64,000 nt of DNA from Wurfbainia villosa. Lineage: Eukaryota > Streptophyta > Magnoliopsida > Zingiberales > Zingiberaceae. Shown piece by piece: positions 40,401 to 49,865 of this stretch. Both the position numbers and the translations under genes were made by a program. Each line of letters begins with the position of its first letter. Within the stretch, counting starts at the first letter, position 1. The notes under the pieces were generated by a model. The model did no database searches. It had not been told where the DNA came from and was given only the letters and a program-made list of their open reading frames with translations. Location of the stretch: contig CM046001.1 in the NCBI GenBank assembly GCA_025175895.1, positions 52,823,719 to 52,887,718 of the forward strand, in the 5' to 3' direction.

Positions 40401-43400
40401 AAAACTAGATGGAGTGCTGTTTGAGCGCGTTATAAGTAGAAAATAGCAGAAATCTAGCTATCATGAACAACAGTTTAGCATGAAATAGTAAAATGTCAAG
40501 AATTATAATGGAAAAAATTTAATATATAGACTAGTAAAAGGAAAAATCGACAGTGAAAGCCAAGCATAAGAGAAAAATTCAACAACAAAAGGCTTCAACT
40601 ATAAAGGTTGATTAAAGAAATCCAACTATGAAGACTGCTAAAAAAAATAGGTAATGAAGGTCAAGCAAAGAAAAGAATAGAGCTATGAAGTTCAGGAAAA
40701 GGAATCTAGCTATGAAGGTTGATAAAAGAAAAAAAAATAATCTACCAATGATGAAGGCTATAGAAAGGAATCCAATTATGACATCTAGTAAAGGAAAAAA
40801 GGGAAAATTCAATAATGAATAAGAAAAGGAAATTAATGGTGGTGGTGGAACAAGACAATGAAAGGTGTAGATGTTAATAGATGTGCAGAGGATGTAGTGG
40901 AAAAAACAATGTGTAATTACAAGGAGAGAAGAGAAACGAAGGTAAGTTACAAAATTGTCGGTTCAGGGTTTTGAGTTAAGGCATCATAATGGAAAAAAGA
41001 AGAATAAAATAGAATAAAAGAAAAGGGAAATAGACAAAGTCTATAATTGGCAATAATAAAAGAAAAGAGATTTCAAAAGATGAAAGAAGTGAGGAGATAA
41101 AGAACATAAAGATAAACACTAATAATGAAAAAACAAGAATGAGTTAAAGAAGAAAATAGAACAATAATGAAAATATAAAAAAGAAACTAAATGGGACTGA
41201 GATAAGGAAGATGAAAGAGTATAAAAAAAGGAGGATAAAGAAGAGAATAAAAAAATTAAAAGAAGTTATCATGGACAAAAAAAAAAGGAGTATAAAGAAG
41301 AGAATAAAAAAATTTTAAAAAAAACTTATCATGGACATAAAGCAATGAGAGATAACGTTTCCCAAAGCAAATAGTTATCATTGCTAAGCTTAATTAATAG
41401 AAAAGATATTGCATTAATTGGTCAGGAAGAAATTTGTGTTGCCCAGTTATTCCTCTAGTCGAAGATGAACATGAAATTTTTGTTATTTTTTTTCTTTTAC
41501 ATGCTAATCAAAAAGGAAATATATAGATAGATAATAAAAAAAATAGAGGCAAAAATGGAGTAGAAGGATTACGAAAAAGGAAAATAAGATTAAGATGAAA
41601 TGAAGATAAAAAGAGGATAGATTAGAAATAAAATATAAAATACAAACAAAAAGAAAAAACCAAAGACTTAATTTTTTATTTGTAAAGAAAGAATAAGGAG
41701 AGGAGGAACCAAACCAGGCATTGAAGTGCGAATAATGTGGATAGGGCAGTGTTGAGGATGATGATGAATTAAAGGATAGCTAGTACTTCTACTGAATACT
41801 AAGTTTTGGCTCTCATACCATACTGAAAATTCAAATTTGTATTAACTGAAAACTTCTCTAATACATGGGATCATAATCCCTTTTTATAGATTGATATCAT
41901 AATTTATTCTTCATAAAATAATATATTATTCTAAATAGACATATCTGATAAAAACATTTTTATGGAATCTAGCGATGCTTTCATATATATGTTTACAAAA
42001 TCAAGTTTTCTCACACTCTGAAATTAGACAAGTAACCAGTTGTGTGACAATTTATCCAGATATTTTATAAAATAATTTATCAACCTATAATTATTTTCTT
42101 TGGTGGAGGAGATGAAACTTCTATTCCATGACTTCATTGCCCTTATCCCAACAACAAATTTATGGCAATTCTTTATTTTGTGTCAAAAAATTGTAAGGTT
42201 GATCTCAAGGATGCTAGAAAAATCAACCTTCCATCTGATAGACAAGACTCATTTAATTATTAATTAAGTATTATCATCTATTAAGATAGTCATTAGCAAT
42301 TTGTTACTATAAAATTCATTCAATTGACTTCCTGATTATTATATGCTTGTATTTGGGAATGACAACCAAAATAGGTCATTATAAGATTAAAACTCATTTG
42401 GGTTAATCTCATCACACTTTGAAGTGTGGCAAAGCATACCAAATTTTGGCATAACACATTGTTGAAAGTGTGCTACTCTACCAAAACCAAAACTCCAGCA
42501 CATAAAAGTACTTTAAATCTTGACCAAAACCATGGAATAAAATACTAAGTCGTGTCGGTTATCACGGTTGCAATTTATGGCTCCACCAATTGGCACTAAT
42601 GCGGGTTCGAAGTTGCAAGGTCGCTGGAACCTCACAATAGCCTTGTGAGGTTACAAAGGCAACCGCGACCACACAGTGGCCTACGAGGCCATAGAAGTAG
42701 TCGCAGCCTTGTGAGGCTATGGAATTTATTTTATTTTTTTATTTTTATTTTTTATACAGTTAATTCCAATTCCTATCTCAATTCCTTTTCCTCTCTTATT
42801 TGTTCCCCCTCCTCCATCCGTTAATTTTTTCCTCATTCATCATTAATTTTTTTTCCTCTTTAATCCGTCTACGAGGGTAAATAGAGAGAAAATGGTCTCT
42901 TTACCTCTTTAAGGATGGTTAATTTTTTTCTCCTTCATCCTTATATAAAATAAATATAAAAAATAATTTTAAAAGATGGTAAAAAATTTTCCCTCATTCA
43001 TTTATCCACAAAATAGAAGGAGAGCCTTGGCGCAACAATAAAATTGCTACCGTATGACCTAGAGATCACGAGTTCAAGTCACGGAACCAGCCTCTTATAG
43101 AAGCAAGGTAAAACTATGTACAAGAGATCCTTCTCCGAGACCCCACATGGGGGAAAACTTCGTGCACTAAGCTGCCCTTTTTTTCATCTATCCACAAGGC
43201 AAACAAAGAAAAAACACTTTAAGATGGAGGAAACAAATTGTTAGGACAAATTAAGTTTTAAATATAACATAATTTTTAACCATATAAAATATACTACCAT
43301 GAATTAAAAATTTGTATAAATTTGGTTTAATTTTAAAATGATCAAATTAAATCCATGTATGCTAACCCTAAATATATCAATCAAATATTAATAAAAATAT

Positions 43401-46400
43401 TTTTAATTAATATATTTATATTTTAAAAAGTATCAGAATGGCATCGATATAGAAATCGTATCGTTCCAGTCATAAATCAAAACTTCGACATAACTCAAAA
43501 TTTTAAACCTTGACAAGAACCATGATAAAGTTTAGGATTCCATGACATCTTTAATTCTAGGAAATAAGAGAATTATATTTGGTCATTTAAAGATCATCAA
43601 CAACTTCATGTTTTGAAGATGGGCATCTTCAAGATTGTCACCTACTTCAATCAAAGCATTGCATCCTCAAAATTTCTCAATCTTTTGGCAATGCTCTAGC
43701 TTCATCATCTAGGTTTAATGTCTTTTCATAACCTTTTTCTTTTATAAGACATTTAATGTCACAAGTTGGACATAATATTTGTGCCTAACTTGACGAAAAG
43801 AGTTAAAATTATTACAAGTTATTATTGACACATACAGGTTTAGTCCAGAATTGGGTATTTTGTCTTTGGGTTTAATGAAATGCAGCACAGCCTTAGCCCC
43901 AAGTCAACTTTTCCCTACCTCCCAAATGTCAAACTTTCCAACTACTTGAAGTTGTTCCCCACAATTTCATGGTTCTAGATTACTCTTTGGTGTTTTTCAA
44001 GCATATAATAAATCTTCTGAAATCATTTTTAAATTGGATAATTCTTTGTCAAATTTCTTTTAACAGATATTTTATCACAGCAATAGGAGAAAATTCTGCT
44101 AATATTTTTTTTCAAGATGCTCTAGCCTATTAAGTTTCTACCACTGGATTAGTAATAATAACACAAGAACCTAAATGTCTTTAAATAAACTAGCTGTTCT
44201 ATCTAAAGAACATAAATGCCAAATGTATATATCATGAAACTTCAGCATACCTAAATTCCACAACATGACCGGCAATCTCGGCAAGTTCAAAGCATCTTGT
44301 TTTGTTGTTCCTGAACTCCTCTAACAGTGAGGATGCTATGTGTTCCTCCATGTTCTGGAGTTTATTAAAAATCCATGATCCTATATTGCTACCATTTTGG
44401 TTTCTCAAGCCATAAGGAAATTGCATTGAACAATCACCAAACAAAAGTGTGCTATTATGTCCAACCGGAGGATCAATTTGTCCTGCTAAAGGACTTTGTG
44501 GATACGATAAGCCAAGTCCAAAAGTAGGATTAGCATAGTAACCAGCATTAAGTGAACCAGATCTTGTGAGCAGTGGGAAACCAGACTGTTTCTGTGATTG
44601 AAAAAATGATTCAAGGTAAGCCTTTAATGGAGGATCACAACAGTTAGCAGCAACTTGAGCAGTATATTCAGCAGCTTTCAGGTTCTCAAAGTAAAGAGGG
44701 TTATTAAGAGGTGTATGGACAGCAGATGTTGCTGACTGACTACCAATTAGACTATCATTCTGCCAATCTGCAAGTGAAGTTAAACTTGGTGTTACATAAG
44801 TACCGCTTCTAGAAGCCCTGAATTCTGTTGTATGAAATGCTCTTGAAGCAGAAGCATATTTTCCAAATACAGAGGGCATAGTCCTTGAGTCAATATAATT
44901 GTGCAACTTTGAAGGGAATGTAGAGGAACCAGAATAAGTACTGAACCCACTACCTGCAAAGGCTGCATTCACACTCTCAAAGTTCTGATAATGGCAAAGT
45001 GAATTACCAGGACCACTAATGATAGTTGAAGAAAGTGACTTCACATATGAATTGGCAGCTGATTTGGTAGACCTACATGGCTCAACTGAATCGCTAGCTC
45101 TGGGACCTGAATCTCTGACCTCCACACGTCCAGCAGCAGCATCACGTGAAGACTTGAACGAACCTGCAAGAGAGTGAGCCTTTAAAGAATATGGATCCAA
45201 ATTGTTCTCCATAGTGTGCATGTTATGATTTTCTTGGATTGTCAGAGAACCAAATAGAAAGTTATGGTGGTCATCCAATTCACTTCGAAGATCTGATTGA
45301 CGTATACTGCCATTGTTTAGTGTGCCATTAGTTGATAAGTTTAAACCTGATAATGCAGCTATAAGGTTATCAGAGTCGGTAGAACTTGACATGTCTTTAC
45401 ACTTCTGGACATTGGAACCAATTCTCTGGCCTATAGGTGGAAGAGAAGGACTAACAATCCTAGCAACTACCTGAGGATCAGAAGAAGAGTTTTTCCCACA
45501 CGATGATCTTCCAACTGATGCAAAATTATGTGACACTGGAAGTCCATTGATGCTTTGCACATACTCAATAGATTTTTGTGCACCTAAAGCTGTGACTTCA
45601 TTGTTTAAAACAAGATGAGAATCAACAGAGCTTGATACTTGTAGATCATTCACATGGTTGCGACTTTGTGGATGTGGTGGCACTTGATGGTCAAAGTCAT
45701 CCTGAGAAGACAAGTAATATTTCTAACTAAATTTAGAAAACAAATGTTGAACAATGAATGTGTGTCTATAGATGACATCCATGAAACAGTCCTAGAGGAT
45801 ATCCACCTAAAATCTTCAGAATTATATGTCCTTCAATATAGATTGGACGAGAAATAATTCAACTTTTGGTTCCAAAAGTGATGCTATTAGTTATCAATCA
45901 TAATTCATAATGAGAGCAAATAAGAATATTTATATACAAAAACATCTTTACAAGAATGAGAACATTAACATTTAAAACATCTTCAGAAGAACCATGATTC
46001 ATAAACTCAAGGAGTATTACAAAAGGTTAATATTCAAAAACAAAAAATGTGTTGATTGTAACTCCAAAAAGTATGTGTGACATTTTTGCCAAGTGTATGA
46101 TTCCGAGTTTTAGACCAAAATTCACTAGTTAAAGATGTAGTATGGATCAAACTTCAAATTCCATTGTCAATATGCTATTTGTTGTCTCATGCCAATTTTA
46201 TAGCATACCAATCCAATTCCATTTCATTCTCATGTTAAGTATCTTTTCCTACAGGTCTTAATGATAATATTTAGTATTATTCCTCTTCTACTTGAAAATT
46301 CTAAATTTCTCCATAGTCCACAGTCACCTTAACTTGCTGCTTCTGCATGCATCGCCTAACCATTTTCCCATCTAACAACATGCAATTAGAATGCAGATAT

Positions 46401-47206
46401 TAAATGACCACAAACATTGAAGGAAGATGAACAACTAGGAAGGTCATAGAAAATATCTTGGTTATTGCTCAAAGTAACCTGAATGGTAGGATAAACATGT
46501 CAGCGAGCAATTTAAGATTCTTCATTGAGTACAGTTCTAGTCCAACAAAACTAAGAGCATGGCTTGCTATTTCTAGAACAACTCACCATAGGCAGCAGAA
46601 CATACTGAAACAATAAGTAAAATGAAACAAAATTGAACAATATATAGATATACTGGAGGATAAGTTTTTGGCATGGAAAATCACCTGAAGGTCATCAGCA
46701 AAGCTCTTTTGTCGACCCAGTGAACACTGAACCAACCCTGCTTCTGTGTTATCCAACCATACCCTTTTTTCTGGGACCTCCCTCGCGTCGACAGCAAGCT
46801 CCTCTGGAGTGAGCATTAGCTGCTGCGACAAAAGTGAGACATTGCCCCCTTCGTCCCACCGGTTCATTGTGCTTCTATTTCCAACTCTTCCCACTTGAAG
46901 CCTATGAATCGACCTTGAGTCCTCTTTGGAGAGCAATGGCGGTGGAAGCCTGGGGTTCAGATTGACATGCGAGTAGTAGCAAGAGAAGTAAGCCGGATGG
47001 GATCGGAGTTCCTCCTCAGATGATGGCTCATTTCGTTTCTGCGATTCCAACAAATCCAACACACCGGCTCTAACCTCCTGACCCAATATCCCTCCCACAG
47101 CATTTACGGGCCCATCGACGGTTGGTGGGGCTGAGCCGCTGCGGAAAATATTGAGGTCCCTCTCTTGATCACTCATCTCCTGCTTCCTCGGTTCCAGCAG
47201 CAGCAT
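19322..47206 (-). CDS. PUM: Pumilio/PUF RNA-binding protein gene, 5' part (exons 1-4)
   Basis: Plant group-I Pumilio (APUM1-6-like) gene. PUF proteins bind UGUA-containing sites in mRNA 3' UTRs through eight helical repeats and repress or destabilise the message, mostly in the cytoplasm. Four exons are visible, with GT-AG borders and matching phases. They give an N-terminal NABP-type region (SGSAPPTV, NAVGG), a long Ser/Asn-rich linker, then the start of the PUF domain. Base-reading residues seen are: repeat 1 SRFIQ, repeat 2 NYVVQ, repeat 3 CRVIQ, the usual triplets for those positions. Repeats 3 (rest) to 8 and the C-terminus were not found between 1 and 19321, so about a third of the protein lies outside or was lost. 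Intron 2 is 24,611 bp and full of transposons. Whether it is still expressed cannot be told from sequence. Confidence 0.88.
19498..19639 (-). CDS. PUM: Pumilio exon 3 (PUF repeats 1-2)
   Basis: 142 bp encoding SADQYGSRFIQQKLE through FGNYVVQK. The first base completes the serine codon begun by the last two bases of exon 2 (AG|T), which ties the two exons together across 24.6 kb. The acceptor is TGTCCAG, preceded on the minus strand by a run of about 17 T, an unusually pure pyrimidine tract. The donor is CAGAAG|GTATTG. Confidence 0.92.
20171..20854 (+). pseudogene. LINE endonuclease domain with internal deletion
   Basis: 227 codons. The N-terminus LRFCTWNIGTLTSK and VCVQETKW are the first two motifs of APE-type LINE endonucleases, which nick target DNA. 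GGDLNRYVG, NKSQIDFLMV and TTQHRLVV are the later motifs (D/N, SQIDF, and the catalytic His). Between LWNTGKSV and YAPQIG a segment of the family is missing, so the fold would be incomplete. The open frame ends at a TGA where related elements continue into the RT linker. Confidence 0.82.
21050..22635 (+). pseudogene. LINE reverse transcriptase region, interrupted
   Basis: A lysine-rich linker (21050-21478) leads to RT blocks: NGKAVGPDDIPIEVWK (about 21495), ILIPLYKNK and CKNYRSIKL (about 21640-21700), the catalytic FVDDIIL (about 22149-22170), FKYLGS (about 22352) and the RTE C-terminal block WMCGHTRMDRIRNENIREK (about 22545-22600). TAA at 21476, further stops and at least two frameshifts break it. 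The RT would copy LINE RNA at the nick. Confidence 0.83.
22894..24553. other. Intron 2 spacer between LINE and Copia B
   Basis: AT-rich, with no gene or clear element over most of its length. The last ~190 bp (24358-24545) are abruptly GC-rich and begin 'ggcaccagggtatccgaatc'. They resemble a dispersed plant repeat family, but I cannot name it. Confidence 0.45.
24554..24558 (+). repeat. Target-site duplication GATTC (left)
   Basis: Repeated exactly at 33656-33660 after the 3' LTR of Copia B. Confidence 0.92.
24559..26719 (+). repeat. 5' LTR of Copia B
   Basis: 2,161 bp, TGTTAGTAAT...CCTAACA. TATA box TATAAAG at 25928-25934, donor-like AAGGTGAGC at 26097-26105, 11-bp hairpin at 26147-26172. 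Segments such as 25320-25560 show CAG and CTG read as CG relative to copy C. Confidence 0.93.
26721..26734 (+). other. Primer-binding site of Copia B
   Basis: TGGTATCAAAGCCC one base after the LTR end, one mismatch from the initiator tRNA-Met complement in copy C. Confidence 0.88.
27406..27816 (+). repeat. Four leader hairpin motifs (Copia B)
   Basis: Copies of TTGTTGGACTCACTCCAAG or close variants at 27406-27422 (two bases deleted), 27505-27523, 27606-27624 and 27798-27816. Confidence 0.88.
27950..28480 (+). pseudogene. Copia B gag remnant
   Basis: The frame 28103-28477 keeps MEPKLW, the LxxL coiled region and the lysine-rich KKKKAKKAN segment before the zinc knuckle (the degraded CHHYG equivalent). 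The N-terminal part 27990-28100 has a deletion relative to copies A and C, which removes the GPNFLDW block. Confidence 0.75.
28713..29530 (+). pseudogene. Copia B protease end, GAG-pre-integrase and integrase core pieces
   Basis: 28713-28967 encodes the protease C-terminal and linker region (LPAGLVLELDNCFYVPS). 29174-29530 encodes the integrase core, with TDDHSRFGYVF and the second catalytic Asp in RSDRGGEYLS; the frame breaks before the catalytic Glu (VSER in copy C). The zinc-finger segment between is present but frameshifted. Confidence 0.8.
29994..31407 (+). pseudogene. Copia B reverse transcriptase and RNase H pieces
   Basis: 29994-30290 encodes the RT N-terminus (GCKWVFKKKTDMDGNV, YKARLVAKGY). 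30300-30800 is shifted between frames. 30863-31159 encodes the linker and RNase H start (VMTRPDVSYA, YLRRTKD). 31225-31407 encodes the RNase H end. Copy C shows the same order with far fewer breaks. Confidence 0.8.
31472..33655 (+). repeat. 3' LTR of Copia B
   Basis: 2,184 bp, TGTTAGTAAT...CCCAACA. TATA box TATAAAAG at 32846-32853, hairpin at 33092-33117. It is preceded by the purine-rich AGTGGGAG, the likely polypurine tract. Confidence 0.93.
33656..33660 (+). repeat. Target-site duplication GATTC (right)
   Basis: Matches 24554-24558. Confidence 0.92.
33661..34924. other. Intron 2 spacer, no gene seen
   Basis: AT-rich DNA without an ORF I can support. I recognise no element here. Confidence 0.4.
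34925..36960 (-). mobile_element. RTE-clade LINE fragment, minus strand
   Basis: The minus strand is homologous to the linker and RT part of the LINE at 19850-22893. The 3' end (about 34925, with a GTTGTTGTG-type tail) matches its 3' end. The 36520-36420 region matches its NGKAVGPDDIPIEVWK block, and 36950-36540 matches its lysine-rich linker. The endonuclease is absent, so the copy is 5'-truncated near 36960. A SINE is nested at 36247-36411, and a (TA)n run of about 26 bp sits near 36843. Confidence 0.8.
36229..36429 (+). mobile_element. Au-like SINE with 18-bp target duplications, nested in the LINE
   Basis: The SINE body is 36247-36411. It has a tRNA-like 5' half with an A box in 'cttggcacaacggtaaagtt' and a B box GAGTTCGAATC (about 36300), a body 'cctcttacaaaagcaagata', then GTGCACTGGACTTCCCTTTT and no poly-A, as in the Au SINE family of angiosperms. 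It is flanked by AACTTTGCAAGTTATTCA (36229-36246) and AACTTTGTAAGTTATTCA (36412-36429), an 18-bp duplication with one difference. It was transcribed by RNA polymerase III and moved by LINE machinery. Confidence 0.88.
36961..38350. other. Very AT-rich intron spacer
   Basis: No gene or element recognised. Short repeated phrases such as 'tcaactacaattcacaattt' / 'atcaactataaatttaaaat' recur around 37130-37790, suggesting a decayed tandem or MITE-like repeat, but I cannot define borders. Confidence 0.4.
38354..41965 (-). mobile_element. Old decayed Copia element, minus strand
   Basis: Pieces in Copia order on the minus strand: primer-site-like TGGTATGAGAGCC (41819-41807) at an LTR-like end; integrase C-terminal block with KCYHPSSKFYLSA (39852-39658); RT block DVKNAFFHGELEEEIYL (about 39480-39420); the GRVTALLIHVDSM remnant of the catalytic YVDD region (39301-39083 frame) joined to NTLIDPNLTLGMVDKDAVIDKA; and a polypurine-like GCTTGAGGGAG (about 38500-38489). 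LTR-like ends are 38354-38485 and about 41823-41965, similar in short blocks only. Borders are approximate. Gag is replaced by the repeat tract at 39960-40830. Confidence 0.6.
39960..40830 (+). repeat. Degenerate A/G-rich minisatellite-like tract
   Basis: Imperfect repeats of a phrase like AACTATGAAGGTTGATAAAA followed by GAAATCC occur more than fifteen times, with unit length varying between about 20 and 50 bp. The open frame 40612-40812 on the minus strand is a by-product of its composition. Confidence 0.7.
41966..42997. other. Intron spacer with a GC-rich palindromic patch
   Basis: No gene. 42600-42722 is GC-rich within AT-rich DNA, with a 10-bp perfect inverted repeat AACCTCACAA/TTGTGAGGTT (42628-42652) and a further GCCTTGTGAGGC copy near 42704. 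Confidence 0.5.
42998..43197 (+). mobile_element. Au-like SINE with 14-bp target duplications
   Basis: The body is about 43012-43183: GAGAGCCTTGGCGCAACAAT, B box GAGTTCAAGTC, 'agcctcttatagaagcaagg', ending GTGCACTAAGCTGCCCTTTT. It is flanked by TCATTTATCCACAA (42998-43011) and TCATCTATCCACAA (43184-43197). Same family as 36247-36411. Confidence 0.88.
43198..44230. other. Intron 2 sequence next to exon 2
   Basis: No gene or repeat recognised; ordinary AT-rich intron DNA up to the donor site at 44250. Confidence 0.45.
44251..45701 (-). CDS. PUM: Pumilio exon 2 (linker and start of PUF domain)
   Basis: 1,451 bp, a single long frame of 483 codons plus two bases. It starts after acceptor TTCTCAG with DDFDHQVPPHPQ and is rich in Ser, Asn, Gly and Pro, the low-complexity linker typical of plant group-I Pumilios. 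It ends in the first PUF helix: SSLLEEFRNNKTR, FELAEIAGHVVEF, donor AG|GTATGC. Its long open frame with no stop, amid decayed surroundings, indicates selection on the protein. Confidence 0.93.
45702..46684 (-). other. Pumilio intron 1
   Basis: 983 bp, donor GTGATT (46684) to acceptor TTCTCAG (45702). AT-rich, with no nested element seen. Confidence 0.85.
46685..47206 (-). CDS. PUM: Pumilio exon 1 (N-terminal region)
   Basis: 174 codons from the first in-frame ATG (47206) to ADDLQ and donor CAG|GTGATT. Motifs are ERDLNIFRSGSAPPTV, PVNAVGGILG, LRSHPAYFSCYYSHVNLNPRLPPPLLSKED and the WDEGGNVS-type segment, all standard for plant Pumilio N-termini (NABP region). Residues encoded just upstream of this ATG (GDDLGALG) also resemble the family, but an in-frame TAA lies at about 47233, so the true start may be in an upstream exon spliced in near 47230, or the N-terminus is shortened. 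I chose the ATG because it is the only start in frame. Confidence 0.85.
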
Positions 47207-48790
47207 TCCCAGCGCCCCCAAATCATCACCTTTTTAAGCTTCTCTTTCAGGTCATCGAATCAACGTCCATCTAAAAATGCATCGTCACTGGCCTCTCCTT
47301 GGAAGGACAAAACTCGCGGCAAGGGGAACTGTACTCAAAAAAACAAAAAAAATGAATGAGCACGGAACCAAGAACGAGAGATGCGTTAATGATTGCAATT
47401 TTACCAGCTCTACTCTTCGAAAACACCAACATAACTACCACAAATACAACAATTGTATGGTTCACCACCAAACTAAGTGCCGCATCAGTTCTGATTTAAA
47501 ACCTCAAAAACCCAACTCCACAAACGGGAACATAGCGGTTCTCGGAGACGCACGGCTGCGCCAAGTTCAAGTTTTTCTTTCGGAATTCGATAGATCGGGC
47601 TAAAAAGGTGCAGTCTTAACTTCACCGAACTCGAGATGAGTGCTGATCGGCGACCCGTTCCACCATTAGGATGGAAGGTGCAGCTTGCTCCAGGCGAGGC
47701 CTCCTCGGAGGCGGTGGGAGCGAAGAGTGGGAGTGACGTAGTGCAGTGATAAGCAAAAGAGGAGGAAGCTAGCCGTCCGATTCTTCATAGAACAGCCTAG
47801 GTGGATCGAGCCTCCTGCGAGAAACCTTGGGTTCTAAAGCAAATGTTTAACCCAAATGAATTAGAAAATTTACATCAGACAGAAAAAGAAAACGCATTTT
47901 TATTTTACTTGGAAAAAACTCTAAAATATTTCATGTGACGCGTTGACCATTAAGGATTCCTTATTTTATCCCAATAAACGTAGTAATGAAATAAAAAAAT
48001 AAAATAAACAAAGAATAATTAAGAGGGTGAAAGTGTATGTTTCATCTAATCTCCACTGTTACGTGTTTAATGTGCGATGTTAGCTTTGAGATAGATAACA
48101 ATGTTTTGATTGTATACATTGGCCATGTTAAAGAGAGTGCGGGAGGAGGGAATGAATGATGCACTCAAATTAGATCAATTGAATATGGTCCAGACTCATA
48201 ATTGAGTCGACCAATCAATTACTATTTGACTCAGTTAAATAGATTGAAATATTTGTCACTCGTTGAATTAGCGATTGTACCCATTGGTTCAATAGTTTTT
48301 TTTTTATTTTTAACGTTGGAATTGTCGATTCCAATATGCAAAAATAAAAATAAAATATTTTTTTTCAATAGTGAAAGTCCATTTTTTTATCGACTATGAT
48401 TTAGTAATCATTATTTCCCAAACTCTATATATAATATGTTTATTTCATTATTTTTCATATCATTTTCTCTATTATTCTCTTAAAATTCTAAAATTTTCAA
48501 TCACTTTTGATTTCGATTATCTGATTCTAATAAAAGAAAGTTTATCTTGTTTCTCGAGAGGATAACAAAATGATCATTTGGAATATCAATTACGAGAATG
48601 TTTAATTTATCGATGATGAACCAAAGCAACTTCAACAGCCAACACAGGAAAACATCGAAACTTTCAAAGTTGCGAAAACTCTACTTTTAAAGTCGCCTAT
48701 TTTTATTAAATATTTTGATAAAGTCACTTTTCTGTCCGGAAAAATATATACTAATGCTACATTTGGTAAGAGGGCAATATAATCAAGCTT
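47207..48790 (-). promoter_or_regulatory. Upstream region of the Pumilio gene
   Basis: 47500-47830 is distinctly GC-richer than its surroundings and lies 0.3-0.6 kb upstream of the first ATG, a likely 5' UTR/promoter area. Beyond 47840 it turns AT-rich. I cannot point to a convincing TATA box or start site. No other gene seen. Confidence 0.45.
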
Positions 48791-48799
48791 GTAATGTAA

Positions 48800-49865
48800 T
48801 GTATAATGTAATTGAGAGGTGTCCTAAGACGATCGTCTTAGAAATTATTAATAAAATTTACTATTTAAGTGTACATTTTCTATGTATATAATTAGATCTT
48901 AAATTCATCTACTGAAGTCCATAATACGAAACATAGTATGAGAGAAATTATGATTGTATCACAATTAGTGAGTATCTCATCATGTGTAATTATATTAGAA
49001 TTGAAACAATCCCTAATCGATAAATTGATGAGATTGGACATCATCAATTCACATATTTTTGCTCCTTGATTTATCTAAGCATTCGGTACTCATTGAATGA
49101 AAACATAGAAATGTTGAGAGTAAACATATGAATGTTAATTAAGGTAAATAGTTCATTGGAGTGACATGCTATGAAATTTCATATGATTATTTATGTCGAT
49201 GAAGTTTCATTGTAGCTCGAGTGTGAGCTTTCTTAGACTTGAGGTTTTTGAGTCACCTTGGTCATAGTGTCTTATATTTTGACTTTTTCGCAGTCATCCC
49301 CATAGAAATTAGTGTAACTTCAAGATGATTGAGTATAAGCCAAAGTGATTGAAGGTATTTGAATAACCCACAAATGATCCACCATTTCTTATAAAAGGAG
49401 ATGTATACCCTAGGTCTCTTGTCAGGATTATTACTCAAAAGTCTATGGTCAGAACAAACATATTAAGAAGATAGTCTTTCTTGGATATATGTAGGAGTAA
49501 CTTGAATTCATATGACAATAAACTAACTTAGGCTAAGTGTAACGTAGTCAGCCTAGTGGAGATGGGCACATAGACCCTATTCCGAACCAAGTGGATATAG
49601 GATGAGCGAAAGAAACAAGGGCACAAACAATTGTAGCTGCTGAAGGGTTCAGAAATATTCTGAAGTCGACTTAGACTTTTCGATCAATTGAGAGTCATGA
49701 TGTATTGTTAGGTGTCACTCATAATCTATTCATAATTAATGGTTAATCATGAATGATCAATATAGTCGGGAACCTATTGGGTCACACGCACTATGACTTT
49801 TCAAGAGATGCAAAACAAGTTTGAGGATAAGATTTTCAAAGAGGGTGGTTTTGTCTAGTTTGACT
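48800..49865 (+). repeat. Old diverged LTR relic related to Copia A/B/C
   Basis: Follows the first 1.1 kb of the 2.2-kb LTR in order: 'gagaggtgtcctaagacgat' (48815), 'atcacaattagtgagtatct' (48958), 'agttcattggagtgacatgc' (49150), 'aggagatgtataccctaggt' (49397), 'ggtgtcactcataatctatt' (49711). Divergence is much larger than among A, B and C, so it is an older member. No internal region is attached. Confidence 0.75.

Larger units (their letters stand above)
19640..44250 (-). other. Pumilio intron 2, 24.6 kb, transposon-filled
   Basis: GT at 44250-44249 to AG at 19641-19640. It holds, from low to high coordinate, an RTE LINE (+), Copia B (+), an RTE LINE (-) with a nested SINE, an old Copia (-) and a second SINE. 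The elements account for roughly 18 kb of its length. Confidence 0.85.

Noticed and set aside
41280..41330. Poly-A-rich runs as possible LINE or SINE tails
   Set aside because: The whole 41000-41700 area is A/G-rich low-complexity DNA; no element body precedes the runs.
43020..43100. tRNA gene candidate (A and B box)
   Set aside because: The boxes belong to a SINE with target duplications; no cloverleaf or acceptor stem is formed.
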